Source: Lachnospiraceae bacterium (lineage in GTDB: Bacteria > Bacillota > Clostridia > Lachnospirales > Lachnospiraceae). From it: a stretch of DNA of 62,808 nucleotides. Every line of letters starts with the position of its first letter. Position 1 is the first letter of the stretch. The DNA is taken from the NCBI GenBank assembly GCA_030531435.1, contig JAUNNN010000006.1, forward strand, positions 1 to 62,808. Reading direction: 5' to 3'. The notes under the pieces were generated by a model, which saw only the letters and a list, made by a program, of their open reading frames with translations, was not told where the DNA came from and did no database searches. Positions 53,448-62,739 of the stretch are shown here, piece after piece. The position numbers and the translations under genes were made by a program.

Positions 53448-53957
53448 ATAAGCGAATTAATGATTAATGGACAGATTCGTGATAAAGAAGTCCGCGTTAT
53501 TGGTGAGAATAACGAACAGTTAGGTATCATGTCTGCAGCAGAAGCGCAGAAGTTAGCAGATGAAGCTGGTCTTGATCTTGTAAAAATTGCTCCAACAGCA
53601 AAGCCACCTGTATGTCGTATCGTTGACTACGGTAAGTTTAAATACGAGCAGACAAGACGTGAAAAGGAAGCTAAGAAAAAACAGAAGACAATCGAAATTA
53701 AAGAAATTCGTATGTCTCCAAACATTGATACTAATGATTTAAATACTAAAGTTCAGGCTGCAAGAAAATTCCTTGAAAAAGGAGACAGAGTAAAGGTTAC
53801 AATCCGTTTCAGAGGTCGTGAGCTTGCTCATATGAACGACAACAAGTACATTCTTGATAATTTTGCTGAAGCACTTGCTGATTGTTCAACAGTTGAAAAG
53901 CCCGCTAAGATTGAGGGCCGTACACTTACAATGTTTTTAACCGAAAAGAAAAACTAA
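53448..53957 (+). CDS. infC: Translation initiation factor IF-3, apparently starting at AUA
   Basis: IF-3 binds the 30S subunit and checks the start codon and initiator tRNA. The 169-residue protein has the N-domain start (LMINGQIRDKEVRVIG), the lysine-rich linker, and the C-domain (IRMSPNIDTNDLNTKV, FRGRELAH). The ribosome site GGAGGG at 53435-53440 is followed after about eight bases by ATA (53448), giving Ile-Ser-Glu-Leu-Met as the first codons. The next in-frame ATG (53460) is 20 bases from the ribosome site, and a TTG at 53433 overlaps it. A non-standard start is expected, because infC uses AUU in E. coli and B. subtilis for autoregulation. Confidence 0.88.
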   Translation: MSELMINGQIRDKEVRVIGENNEQLGIMSAAEAQKLADEAGLDLVKIAPTAKPPVCRIVDYGKFKYEQTRREKEAKKKQKTIEIKEIRMSPNIDTNDLNTKVQAARKFLEKGDRVKVTIRFRGRELAHMNDNKYILDNFAEALADCSTVEKPAKIEGRTLTMFLTEKKN

Positions 53958-54001
53958 TAAACAACGGTTAAATATATATTATTCATTTAGGAGGATTTAT
54001 C

Positions 54002-54199
54002 ATGCCAAAGATTAAAACAAACAGATCAGCTGCAAAGCGTTTTAAGGCTACAGGAACAGGTAAGCTTAAGAGAAATAAAGCTTATAGACGTCATATTCTT
54101 ACAAAGAAGAGCACAAAGAATAAGAGAAATCTTCGTCATGCAGCTATGACAGATGCAACAAATGTATCAAACATGAAGAAGATTCTTCCATACATCTAA
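54002..54199 (+). CDS. rpmI: 50S ribosomal protein L35
   Basis: The 65-residue basic protein is typical of bL35: [20 protein letters not shown] at the start and a C-terminal LPYI. GGAGG lies eight bases before the start. It sits between infC and rplT in the order conserved across bacteria and is coexpressed with them. Confidence 0.98.
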   Translation: MPKIKTNRSAAKRFKATGTGKLKRNKAYRRHILTKKSTKNKRNLRHAAMTDATNVSNMKKILPYI

Positions 54200-54250
54200 T
54201 AGAAATTTTCTTTGTTAAAAATTACGTTTATAAATTAGGAGGATATTAAA

Positions 54251-54607
54251 ATGGCTAGAATTAAAGGCGGTTTAAATGCCAAGAAAAAGCATAATAGAGT
54301 ATTAAAGCTTGCTAAAGGTTACAGAGGAGCCAGAAGCAATCAGTATAGAGTAGCTAAGCAGTCAGTTATGAGAGCTCTTACAAGCTCATACGCTGGACGT
54401 AAGGAAAGAAAGCGTCAGTTCAGACAGCTTTGGATTGCTCGTATTAACGCAGCAGCTAGAATGAATGGTCTTTCATATTCAAAGTTCATGTATGGTCTTA
54501 AGCTTGCAGAAATCGATATCAACAGAAAGATGCTTGCTGAAATGGCTGTAAATGATGCAGAAGGATTCAAGGCATTAGCAGAAGTTGCTAAGTCAAAGCT
54601 TGCATAA
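54251..54607 (+). CDS. rplT: 50S ribosomal protein L20
   Basis: The 118-residue protein has the bL20 features: [23 protein letters not shown]-type N-terminus and [22 protein letters not shown] in the globular half. It is an early 50S assembly protein and the probable repressor that acts on the leader at 53264-53391. The operon ends in a strong terminator. Confidence 0.98.
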   Translation: MARIKGGLNAKKKHNRVLKLAKGYRGARSNQYRVAKQSVMRALTSSYAGRKERKRQFRQLWIARINAAARMNGLSYSKFMYGLKLAEIDINRKMLAEMAVNDAEGFKALAEVAKSKLA

Positions 54608-54621
54608 TATAGATAAAGCAT

Positions 54622-54653
54622 AAAAAAGCTATCTCGTATGAGATAGCTTTTTT
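54622..54653 (+). terminator. Bidirectional terminator between rplT and carB
   Basis: AAAAAAGCTATCTC and GAGATAGCTTTTTT form a 14-bp perfect stem with a GTAT loop. The A/T-rich base works on both strands, so it can end both the rplT operon and the convergent carB operon. A second, weaker pairing (CGCACC/GGTGCG, 54694-54719, then seven T) follows on the plus strand. Confidence 0.9.
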
Positions 54654-54754
54654 GTTATAGCAACGAGAAAAATAAAAATAATACGCACCTCAGTCGTCTC
54701 TTCGAAATTCCTTTGGTGCGCATTTTTTTATTTCCTGTATAGTAATTAGAATAA

Positions 54755-57700
54755 TTATATTGTATTTATATCTACGAGTACTGTGTTGTCTTCTGTATAT
54801 TCGCTATATAAGCATGCTAACAGTGCATTAGCTGTATCTAAGCTTGTGAGACATGAGATACCTACAACAGTTGCTCTACGTCTTAGTTTAACGCTTTCAC
54901 GCTCTGGAAGACGTCCCTTTGACGATGTAGAAATAATATATGAGAGTGAACCATCTTCAATGAGTTCCATGGCACTCTTTACATTCTTATTGTCAGACTG
55001 AAGTCTTGTAATTACATTTGCTGCAATTCCTTCTTTCATAAGAACCTCGGCCGTTCCATCTGTTGCAAATATTTCAAATCCAAGATCCATGAACTTCTTT
55101 CCAATAGAAGCGATTTCTGGCTTATCTGAATCCTTAACAGAAATAAATACTCCGCCAGACTTTTTAAGCTTGTAGCCAGCTCCAAGAAAGCCTTTATACA
55201 TTGCTTCTGTAAGTGTCTTACCAATACCAAGAACTTCACCTGTTGATTTCATTTCAGGTCCTAACTGAGTATCAAGACCAGATAACTTTTCAAATGAGAA
55301 TACTGGAACCTTTACTGCAATATGGTCAGGCTTTCTATAAAGGCCTGTTCCATATGGCATATCCTTTAACTTATATCCAAGACTTACTTTTATTGCAAGA
55401 TCAACCATTGGAACGCCAGATACTTTTGAAAGATAAGGTACTGTACGAGATGCTCTTGGGTTAACCTCTATAACATAGATTTCTCCATTCTGTACGATAT
55501 ATTGGACATTAACTATTCCTGTAGCTTTTAATCCATCGCAGAGCATTTTTGTTGTTTCTACGATTTTGTCTTCAAGCTCTTTTGTTAAATCCTGTGCAGG
55601 ATAGATTGCAATTGAGTCACCAGAATGTACACCTGTTCTTTCGATATGTTCCATAATTCCAGGAAGAAGTAGGTCTTCGCCATCATAGATGGAATCTACT
55701 TCGATTTCCATACCCTCAATATACTTATCAATAAGTACAGGGTTATCGATTTCGTGCTCAAGTATTATTTTCATGTACTCGCTTACATCATCATCACTTC
55801 TTGCAATTGTCATATTCTGACCTCCAATAACATATGAAGGACGAAGGAGTACAGGATATGTTAAATCATTTGCAGCGTTTAATGCTTCTTCAAGAGTCAT
55901 AACTGTATGAGCTTTTGCTTTATTTATATTAAGCTTTGTTAGAAGAGCATCAAAACGTTCTCTATCTTCAGCCATATCAATTGAATCAGCAGAAGTACCA
56001 ATGATATTAATTCCATTATCATTTAATACTTTTGTGAGTTTAATTGAAGTCTGACCACCAAAGGCTACAACTACACCAATAGGCTTTTCTATTTCAATGA
56101 TGTTCATAACATCTTCTGGACAAAGTGGCTCAAAATAAAGTCTGTCAGCTATATCAAAATCAGTTGAAACAGTCTCTGGGTTATTATTTATAATAACAAC
56201 GGTATATCCCATTTTACGAAGAGAATTTACGCAGTGAACGCTGGCGTAATCAAATTCAATTCCCTGTCCGATTCGTATTGGACCAGATCCTAAAACAATG
56301 ATAGTTCCTTTAGAAGAATTATTGTTAAGGAATGGAAGAACCTCATTTTCACCACCAGATTCTTTAGTATTGTATGTAGCGTAGAAATAAGGTGTTGTGG
56401 CTGCGAACTCACCACTACATGTATCAACCATTTTGTATGTAGGATAAAGCTTGTCTGAGCTTTCAGAAAGCTTCTTGATTTTTAATGAGTTGGCAGGCAT
56501 CTTCTTGCTTGTTTTCATTAATGCAGCATCTGTGTATCCCATTTTCTTTCCATCAATATAGTCATCAAAGGAAATAGAATATGATGATAATGTCTGCTCA
56601 TAGTTTACAAGCTTTAGAAGTTTATATAAGAACCATCTGTCGATTCTTGTGATTTCAAATAATTCATCTACACTAACTCCTCTGTATAGTGATTCATATA
56701 CAAGGAATAATCTTAAATCACTTGGCTCTAATAGTTTATTTCTTAATTCTTCATCTGATAATTCTTTAACAGCAGGAACGTGGAGTGTATCAAAGCCAAG
56801 CTCAGCACCACGAACAGCCTTCATAATTGCTGACTCAAAGCTGTCTGAAATAGACATTACTTCTCCAGTAGCCTTCATCTGTGTACCAAGAGTCCTGCTT
56901 GCATATACAAATTTTTCAAATGGCCACTTAGGGAATTTAACAGCTACGTAGTCAATAGCTGGTTCAAATGCTGCGTATGTTGTACCTGTTACGGCATTCT
57001 TTATTTCATCAAGGTTATATCCAAGAGCAATCTTTGCTGCAACTTTTGCAATAGGATAACCTGTAGCTTTAGACGCGAGAGCAGAAGATCTTGATACTCT
57101 AGGGTTTACCTCGATAACTGCATACTCAAATGAGTCAGGATTTAAGGCAAACTGACAGTTACAACCACCTTCAATATTAAGTGCATCAATGATTTTTAGT
57201 GCGGCACTTCTTAACATCTGGTACTCTTTATCGGCAAGAGTAACAGTAGGAGCAATAACGATACTATCACCTGTATGGACTCCAACTGGATCAAAGTTTT
57301 CCATTGAACATACAGTAATTGAGTTTCCAATATGATCACGCATTACCTCAAACTCAATTTCTTTCCATCCAGATACACATTTCTCAACAAGAATCTGAGT
57401 GATAGGAGACTGCTTAAGACCATTGGCTGCGGTTAACATAAGTTCTTCACGATCCTTTGCTATACCACCACCACTTCCTCCAAGAGTGAAGGCTGGACGA
57501 ACAATTACAGGATAACCAATTGACTCAGCAAAGCTAAGTGCATCCTCAACAGTAGTTACTACTTCAGATGGAATACATGGCTGTCCAATTGACTCCATTG
57601 TATCTTTGAAAAGCTGTCTATCTTCAGCTTTATCAATTGTCTCAGGTGATGAGCCAAGTAGTCTTATTCCATGACTTTCAAGGAAACCATCATGAGCAAG

Positions 57701-58003
57701 CTGCATACATAATGTAAGAGAAGTCTGACCACCAAGTCCTGATAGAATACTGTCTGGCTTTTCTTTTTCAATAATTCTCTTTACAGTTTCAAGTGTAAGT
57801 GGCTCAATATATATTCTGTCTGCCATTATATGGTCAGTCATAATTGTTGCAGGGTTTGAATTTATTAATACGATTTCAATGCCTTCTTCTTTAAGGGCTC
57901 TGCAGGCCTGAACGCCGGCGTAGTCAAATTCTGCAGCCTGACCAATTACGATAGGACCAGAACCTATGAGCAGTACTTTTTTAATATCATTATTCTTAGG
58001 CAT
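54755..58003 (-). CDS. carB: Carbamoyl-phosphate synthase large subunit
   Basis: The 1082-residue subunit makes carbamoyl phosphate from ammonia, bicarbonate and two ATP for pyrimidine and arginine synthesis. The two homologous ATP-grasp halves are seen from the paired motifs KVLLIGSGPIVIGQAAEFDY and GTIIVLGSGPIRIGQGIEFDY, and from paired EVNPR segments. The C-terminal ~140 residues are the allosteric MGS domain (IGKKFMDLGFEIFATDGTAEVL). It overlaps carA by eight bases and is last in the pyrG-purF-carA-carB operon. Confidence 0.97.
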   Translation of the reverse strand: MPKNNDIKKVLLIGSGPIVIGQAAEFDYAGVQACRALKEEGIEIVLINSNPATIMTDHIMADRIYIEPLTLETVKRIIEKEKPDSILSGLGGQTSLTLCMQLAHDGFLESHGIRLLGSSPETIDKAEDRQLFKDTMESIGQPCIPSEVVTTVEDALSFAESIGYPVIVRPAFTLGGSGGGIAKDREELMLTAANGLKQSPITQILVEKCVSGWKEIEFEVMRDHIGNSITVCSMENFDPVGVHTGDSIVIAPTVTLADKEYQMLRSAALKIIDALNIEGGCNCQFALNPDSFEYAVIEVNPRVSRSSALASKATGYPIAKVAAKIALGYNLDEIKNAVTGTTYAAFEPAIDYVAVKFPKWPFEKFVYASRTLGTQMKATGEVMSISDSFESAIMKAVRGAELGFDTLHVPAVKELSDEELRNKLLEPSDLRLFLVYESLYRGVSVDELFEITRIDRWFLYKLLKLVNYEQTLSSYSISFDDYIDGKKMGYTDAALMKTSKKMPANSLKIKKLSESSDKLYPTYKMVDTCSGEFAATTPYFYATYNTKESGGENEVLPFLNNNSSKGTIIVLGSGPIRIGQGIEFDYASVHCVNSLRKMGYTVVIINNNPETVSTDFDIADRLYFEPLCPEDVMNIIEIEKPIGVVVAFGGQTSIKLTKVLNDNGINIIGTSADSIDMAEDRERFDALLTKLNINKAKAHTVMTLEEALNAANDLTYPVLLRPSYVIGGQNMTIARSDDDVSEYMKIILEHEIDNPVLIDKYIEGMEIEVDSIYDGEDLLLPGIMEHIERTGVHSGDSIAIYPAQDLTKELEDKIVETTKMLCDGLKATGIVNVQYIVQNGEIYVIEVNPRASRTVPYLSKVSGVPMVDLAIKVSLGYKLKDMPYGTGLYRKPDHIAVKVPVFSFEKLSGLDTQLGPEMKSTGEVLGIGKTLTEAMYKGFLGAGYKLKKSGGVFISVKDSDKPEIASIGKKFMDLGFEIFATDGTAEVLMKEGIAANVITRLQSDNKNVKSAMELIEDGSLSYIISTSSKGRLPERESVKLRRRATVVGISCLTSLDTANALLACLYSEYTEDNTVLVDINTI

Positions 58004-59063
58004 TTTTTACCTCCATCATTTCTACGAATGAGTCAAATAAGAAATTTGTATCTCTTGGACCAGCACAGGCTTCTGGATGGAACTGAACCGAGAAGCAAGG
58101 CTCATTTATGTATTTAAGTCCTTCGTTTGTACCATCATTTACATTGATAAATAAAGGAGTAGCAACAGTGTTGTCTACTGATTCATTTACAACAGCATAT
58201 CCATGATTCTGTGAAGATATGTAAGTGCAGCTATCTTCTGAGTATCTGACAGGCTGGTTTGAACCACGATGGCCGTATTTAAGTTTCATAGTTTCAAAGC
58301 CATGAGCAAGGGCTAAAAGCTGATGACCAAGACAAATTCCCATTGTAGGGTACTTAAGAGGGATAAGCTCTTTGATAACCTCAATAGCTCCCTTATTATC
58401 AATAGGATCACCAGGTCCATTTGATAAAAAGATTCCATCTGGATTAACACTTAAGATATCTTCTTTAGTAGCTGTATCTGGGAAAACATATACTGTGCAG
58501 TCTCTATTTGTAAGGCATCTGCAAATATTTTCCTTCATACCAAAATCAAATAATGCAACCTTATATTTACCATTACCTTCAACATACATTTCCTTTGTTG
58601 AAACAAGGTGTACAGGATTTTCACATTTATATGCTTTTATCATTTCTAGATTAGCTTTAGATGGAGTATCAGTAATGAGACCATTCATTGTTCCATGTTC
58701 TCTTAATACTCTTGTGAGGGCTCTTGTATCGATTTTGTATAATCCTACAATACCTCTCTTTTTAAGATATGTATCAAGATCTCTTTTTGAACGGAAGTTT
58801 GAAGGATGGTCACACCATTCTCTTACGATGTAAGCTGATGCACCAATCATTTCACTTTCGGCATCCTCTGGAATGATTCCATAGTTACCAATAAGTGGGA
58901 ATGTCTGGACTATTGCCTGGCCGGTGTAACTCTTGTCTGTTAAAGTTTCAAGATATCCCGTCATAGCAGTAGTGAATACTATTTCTGCAATAACATCACC
59001 AGGGGCACCAAAACCTTCCCCCTTAAATATTTGTCCGTTTTCAAGTATTAAATATTTGTTCAT
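57996..59063 (-). CDS. carA: Carbamoyl-phosphate synthase small (glutaminase) subunit
   Basis: The 355-residue subunit releases ammonia from glutamine and channels it to CarB. The N-terminal domain has GEGFGAPG and TTAMTGYLETLTD; the class I amidotransferase domain has nucleophile Cys in GICLGHQLLAL, SQNHGYAV, and the His/Glu of FHPEA. It starts with ATG after AAGGAAG, 57 bases downstream of purF. Only one carAB pair is in the window, so it may serve both pyrimidine and arginine needs. Confidence 0.96.
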   Translation of the reverse strand: MNKYLILENGQIFKGEGFGAPGDVIAEIVFTTAMTGYLETLTDKSYTGQAIVQTFPLIGNYGIIPEDAESEMIGASAYIVREWCDHPSNFRSKRDLDTYLKKRGIVGLYKIDTRALTRVLREHGTMNGLITDTPSKANLEMIKAYKCENPVHLVSTKEMYVEGNGKYKVALFDFGMKENICRCLTNRDCTVYVFPDTATKEDILSVNPDGIFLSNGPGDPIDNKGAIEVIKELIPLKYPTMGICLGHQLLALAHGFETMKLKYGHRGSNQPVRYSEDSCTYISSQNHGYAVVNESVDNTVATPLFINVNDGTNEGLKYINEPCFSVQFHPEACAGPRDTNFLFDSFVEMMEVKNA

Positions 59064-59120
59064 AAAATCTTCCTTCCGAACGCTATATGTTTATACTCAT
59101 GCATACATGGGCTAGAGTAT

Positions 59121-60548
59121 TTACTTCTCAGATAATTTTGTTTCAAATCTATATTTTGTCTGCACGACTGGTGTTGAAGTAGGGTAGTTACCATCAAAGC
59201 ATGCAAGACAGTGGGAACCTTCAGCAAGCTTTTTGGCATCTTCAAGATTTAGATAACCAAGTGAGTCAACACCTATTATTTCTGCAATTTCCTCGATTGA
59301 ATGATTATTTGCAATAAGATTTTCTTTTGTATCTACATCAGTTCCGTAATAGCATGGATTTAAAAATGGAGGAGCAGAGATTCGCATATGAACTTCTTTG
59401 GCTCCCGCTTCACGGAGTAGTTTTACAATACGTGCACTTGTTGTACCTCGAACAATTGAGTCATCAATCATAACAACTCGCTTGCCTTTAATAGTACTTT
59501 CTATTGGGCTAAGTTTAATACGCACCTGATTTTCTCTTGCACTTTGTTCAGGGGCAATAAATGTACGTCCAATATATTTATTTTTTACAAATCCAATTCC
59601 GTAAGGAATACCAGATTCTTCCGCATATCCTAGGGCAGCATCGAGACCTGAGTCTGGAACACCGATTACAATATCAGCATCTACAGGGTGTGATTTTGCA
59701 AGGAAATGACCGGCTTTAAGTCTTGATTCATGAACGCTTTCGCCATCAATCTTTGAATCAGATCTAGCAAAGTAGATATATTCAAAGATACAGAGTGCTT
59801 TCTCTGCACGGTTACAGTGTGTAGTTATTGACTGGATGTTGTCTTTTGAGAAAACAACTATTTCTCCAGGAAGAATGTCTCTTACAAATTTGGCTCCGAC
59901 TGCACTTAGAGCACAGCTTTCTGATGCAACAATATATGTTCCATCATCCTTTATTCCATAGCAGAGAGGACGCATTCCGCGTTTGTCTCTTGCAGCGATA
60001 AGTTTTGTAGCCGACATTACAAGTAATGAATAAGCTCCTTCCATTTTGTGCAGTGCAACTTCAACAGCACTTTCAATAGATGGAGTAGTTAGTCTTTCTT
60101 TAACAATTGTATATGCGATTGTTTCTGTATCAGATGTTGTATGGAAAATAGAACCTGTAAGTTCCATATCCTCACGAAGCTTAAGTGCATTTGTAAGGTT
60201 TCCATTATGAGCAATAGCAAGAGAACCCTTTATGTGGTGTACTTCAATTGGCTGTACGTTTGTACGGTTATTTCCACCAGTAGTAGAGTAGCGGACATGA
60301 CCAATTGCTATAGCACCAGCACCAAGCTCCTTAAGTGTGTTTTTATCAAATACTTCACTTACAAGACCTATGTCTTTATATGAAGAAAAAACGCCGTCAT
60401 CATTTACAACAATTCCGCATCCCTCTTGGCCTCTATGCTGAAGAGAGTAAAGACCATAGTAAACAGTGGATGCAATGTTTTCATCATTATTTAGTTGTGG
60501 GTTGAATACGCCAAAGACGCCGCATTCTTCATGAATGTTATCAAACAT
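59121..60548 (-). CDS. purF: Amidophosphoribosyltransferase
   Basis: The 475-residue enzyme makes phosphoribosylamine from PRPP and glutamine, the first committed step of purine synthesis. The short propeptide MFDNIHEE precedes Cys9 (CGVFGVF), the N-terminal nucleophile of the glutaminase domain. The phosphoribosyltransferase domain has the PRPP loop VVMIDDSIVRGTT. The downstream cysteines CYYG and CLACF are consistent with the Fe-S-containing B. subtilis type. It sits within a pyrimidine operon between pyrG and carA, not with other pur genes. Confidence 0.96.
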   Translation of the reverse strand: MFDNIHEECGVFGVFNPQLNNDENIASTVYYGLYSLQHRGQEGCGIVVNDDGVFSSYKDIGLVSEVFDKNTLKELGAGAIAIGHVRYSTTGGNNRTNVQPIEVHHIKGSLAIAHNGNLTNALKLREDMELTGSIFHTTSDTETIAYTIVKERLTTPSIESAVEVALHKMEGAYSLLVMSATKLIAARDKRGMRPLCYGIKDDGTYIVASESCALSAVGAKFVRDILPGEIVVFSKDNIQSITTHCNRAEKALCIFEYIYFARSDSKIDGESVHESRLKAGHFLAKSHPVDADIVIGVPDSGLDAALGYAEESGIPYGIGFVKNKYIGRTFIAPEQSARENQVRIKLSPIESTIKGKRVVMIDDSIVRGTTSARIVKLLREAGAKEVHMRISAPPFLNPCYYGTDVDTKENLIANNHSIEEIAEIIGVDSLGYLNLEDAKKLAEGSHCLACFDGNYPTSTPVVQTKYRFETKLSEK

Positions 60549-60588
60549 ATTAAACCTCGAAAGTTTGTAAATAGGTCGCTTGAGTTAT

Positions 60589-62187
60589 TTATTTTAAAGC
60601 CGCATTAACAAGACCAAGGAATAGTGGATGTGGCTTATTTGGTCGTGATTTAAATTCTGGATGGAACTGAACACCTACATAGAATTTATTCGACTTAATT
60701 TCTACAGTTTCTACTATGTAATCATCAGGTGATGTACCTGAAATTGTAAGTCCTGCTTTTTCTAAAGTATCTCTGTATTCGTTGTTGAACTCGTATCTGT
60801 GTCTGTGACGCTCAGAAATATTTTCTGACTTATAACATTCGTACATTTTAGTATCTTTCTTTACAGAACATGGATAAGCGCCCAGTCTTAATGTTCCACC
60901 CTTATCAGTTTTATCATTTTGATCAGGCAAGAAATCAATAACATTATGTAAACCAGACTCGTCGAATTCTCTTGAATTTGCATCTGCTAAACCTGCAACG
61001 TATCTCGCAAATGATATTACTGAAATTTGCATGCCAAGGCATATTCCTAAATAAGGTACATCGTTTACTCGGCAGTAATTTGCTGTAATAACCATTCCTT
61101 CAATACCACGGCTTCCAAAACCGCCAGGAACGATAACGCCCTGAACACCTGACAGTGTATCTGCTACGTTTTCTTCTGTGATTTGTTCTGAATCAATCCA
61201 CTTAATATCAACAAATGCTCCGTGTTCATATCCAGCGTGGGAGAGTGCTTCAGCGACTGATAAATACGCATCATGAAGTTGTACGTATTTACCAACGATT
61301 GCTATACTTACATGACGTGTTCTGCCATGGATTTTTTCAAGCATCTTTTCCCATTCTTCCATGTCGTTTTCGAAATAATCGAGACCGAGCTCTCTGCATA
61401 CAATTTTTGAAAAGTTGCTCTTTTCAAGCATGACTGGAGCTTCATATAAAACAGGAAGAGTCATATTTTCAATTACACAATCAGGCTTTAAATTACAGAA
61501 CATTGCAATCTTTTTAAAGATAGATTCTTCTAGTGGCTTATCACATCTAAGTACTACTATGTCTGGATGGATCCCCATACCCTGTAATTCTTTAACTGAA
61601 TGCTGTGTTGGTTTTGTTTTGTGTTCATCTGAACCAGATAAATAAGGCACAAGACATACATGAATGTATAAAGAATTTTTCTGGCCAACTTCAAGACCAA
61701 CTTGTCTTATTGCTTCTAAAAAGGGTTGAGACTCTATGTCACCGGTTGTTCCGCCGACTTCTGTAATGACTATATCTGCTGAAGATTCGTTTGCTACGTT
61801 GTAAATAAAAGATTTGATTTCGTTAGTGATATGAGGGATAACTTGGACAGTTTCTCCAAGGTATTCGCCACGGCGTTCTTTGTTGAGAACGTTCCAGTAG
61901 GTTTTACCACTGGTTAGGTTAGAGTATTTATTTAAATCTTCGTCAATAAATCGTTCATAGTGTCCAAGGTCAAGGTCAGTTTCAGCACCGTCCTCAGTGA
62001 CGTAAACTTCGCCGTGCTGATAAGGACTCATTGTACCTGGATCTACATTTATATATGGGTCAAGCTTCTGGGCTGCGACTTTGTATCCCCTGGCTTTTAA
62101 TAGCCTTCCGAGAGAGGCAGCAGTTATACCTTTTCCAAGGCCAGAAACAACACCGCCAGTAACAAAAATATATTTTGTCTGCTTCAT
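60589..62187 (-). CDS. pyrG: CTP synthase
   Basis: The 532-residue enzyme makes CTP from UTP, ATP and glutamine. The N-terminal synthase domain has [36 protein letters not shown] and GGTTGDIES; the C-terminal class I amidotransferase has LGICLGMQ with the nucleophile Cys, and QFHPEF. The ATG at 62187 has GGAGGGA seven bases upstream; a longer frame to 62223 passes through that ribosome site and lacks one of its own. It heads the minus-strand operon pyrG-purF-carA-carB and has a ~146-base leader with an intrinsic terminator. Confidence 0.96.
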   Translation of the reverse strand: MKQTKYIFVTGGVVSGLGKGITAASLGRLLKARGYKVAAQKLDPYINVDPGTMSPYQHGEVYVTEDGAETDLDLGHYERFIDEDLNKYSNLTSGKTYWNVLNKERRGEYLGETVQVIPHITNEIKSFIYNVANESSADIVITEVGGTTGDIESQPFLEAIRQVGLEVGQKNSLYIHVCLVPYLSGSDEHKTKPTQHSVKELQGMGIHPDIVVLRCDKPLEESIFKKIAMFCNLKPDCVIENMTLPVLYEAPVMLEKSNFSKIVCRELGLDYFENDMEEWEKMLEKIHGRTRHVSIAIVGKYVQLHDAYLSVAEALSHAGYEHGAFVDIKWIDSEQITEENVADTLSGVQGVIVPGGFGSRGIEGMVITANYCRVNDVPYLGICLGMQISVISFARYVAGLADANSREFDESGLHNVIDFLPDQNDKTDKGGTLRLGAYPCSVKKDTKMYECYKSENISERHRHRYEFNNEYRDTLEKAGLTISGTSPDDYIVETVEIKSNKFYVGVQFHPEFKSRPNKPHPLFLGLVNAALK

Positions 62188-62250
62188 GGTTCTTCCCTCC
62201 ATTGGGGACGCTTCTTTTGTCATATGGAGTGTCCCTTTGTACTATGCCAT

Positions 62251-62277
62251 GCGATATGCATACATCCGCTATATCGC
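62251..62277 (-). other. Second hairpin in the pyrG leader
   Basis: GCGATAT and ATATCGC form a 7-bp stem with a 13-base loop. On the minus strand it begins right after the T-tract of the leader terminator and ends 63 bases before the pyrG start. It could be part of the regulatory switch. Confidence 0.45.
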
Positions 62278-62326
62278 AAAAGAAAAAGACGCTTACTAGG
62301 ACGGCTTTGCCGTCAGTAAACGTCTT
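62276..62326 (-). terminator. Intrinsic terminator in the pyrG leader (attenuator)
   Basis: Read on the minus strand, AGACG-TTTACT-GACGGC pairs with GCCGTC-(CT)-AGTAAG-CGTCT across an AAA loop: 17 bp with one two-base bulge and a G:U pair. It is followed by CTTTTTCTTTT. It lies ~10 bases after the predicted start of transcription and before pyrG, with no gene upstream for it to terminate, so it acts as an attenuator. The opposite strand has a poorer T-tract. Confidence 0.8.
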
Positions 62327-62338
62327 TGTTCGTCTGAT

Positions 62339-62367
62339 ATTGTAAATCGACAACGTTTTTCTGTCAA
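62339..62367 (-). promoter_or_regulatory. Promoter of the pyrG operon
   Basis: On the minus strand a perfect TTGACA (62367-62362) and TACAAT (62344-62339) are 17 bases apart. The first transcribed bases fall in ATCAGACG (62338-62331). No GGGC initial sequence, as used for CTP-sensing reiterative transcription at B. subtilis pyrG, is present. Confidence 0.8.
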
Positions 62368-62480
62368 TTGTTTCTAGGAAAAATATGAAAATATTTTTCT
62401 GTTAAATTTATTAAAAACAAGTTAAAATTTATATAGTTATTTGAGTAATGTATTTACTTATATATAGGGAGTATATGACC

Positions 62481-62705
62481 ATGAGAGATTATTATGTTTT
62501 AGATGAAGAGCTTTTTGATAAGGTGGAAGTTGATGATTCTGAAAATAAGGAAGAAAAGGAAATCAAGAAAGAGAAGGGGCTTAAAAGATTCTATAAGGCT
62601 GTGAAAATTATGCTATATGCTGTTATGGGATCAGCTGCAGCAATGCTATCATATAAAACATCAGATAATAAAGATAAAAATACGGACTATTTAGACAGGT
62701 TTTGA
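62481..62705 (+). CDS. Small single-pass membrane protein, unknown function
   Basis: The 74-residue product has an acidic N-terminus (residues 1-20), a lysine/glutamate-rich middle, a hydrophobic helix at ~46-62 (IMLYAVMGSAAAMLSY), and a charged tail. I do not recognise a family. GGGAG lies nine bases before ATG 62481; an ATG six bases earlier (62475) is also possible. It precedes a patatin-like gene by 34 bases, so the two may form an operon. Confidence 0.6.
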   Translation: MRDYYVLDEELFDKVEVDDSENKEEKEIKKEKGLKRFYKAVKIMLYAVMGSAAAMLSYKTSDNKDKNTDYLDRF

Positions 62706-62739
62706 CAATAATCTAAAGTTATTTGTACGGAGGTAAAAC

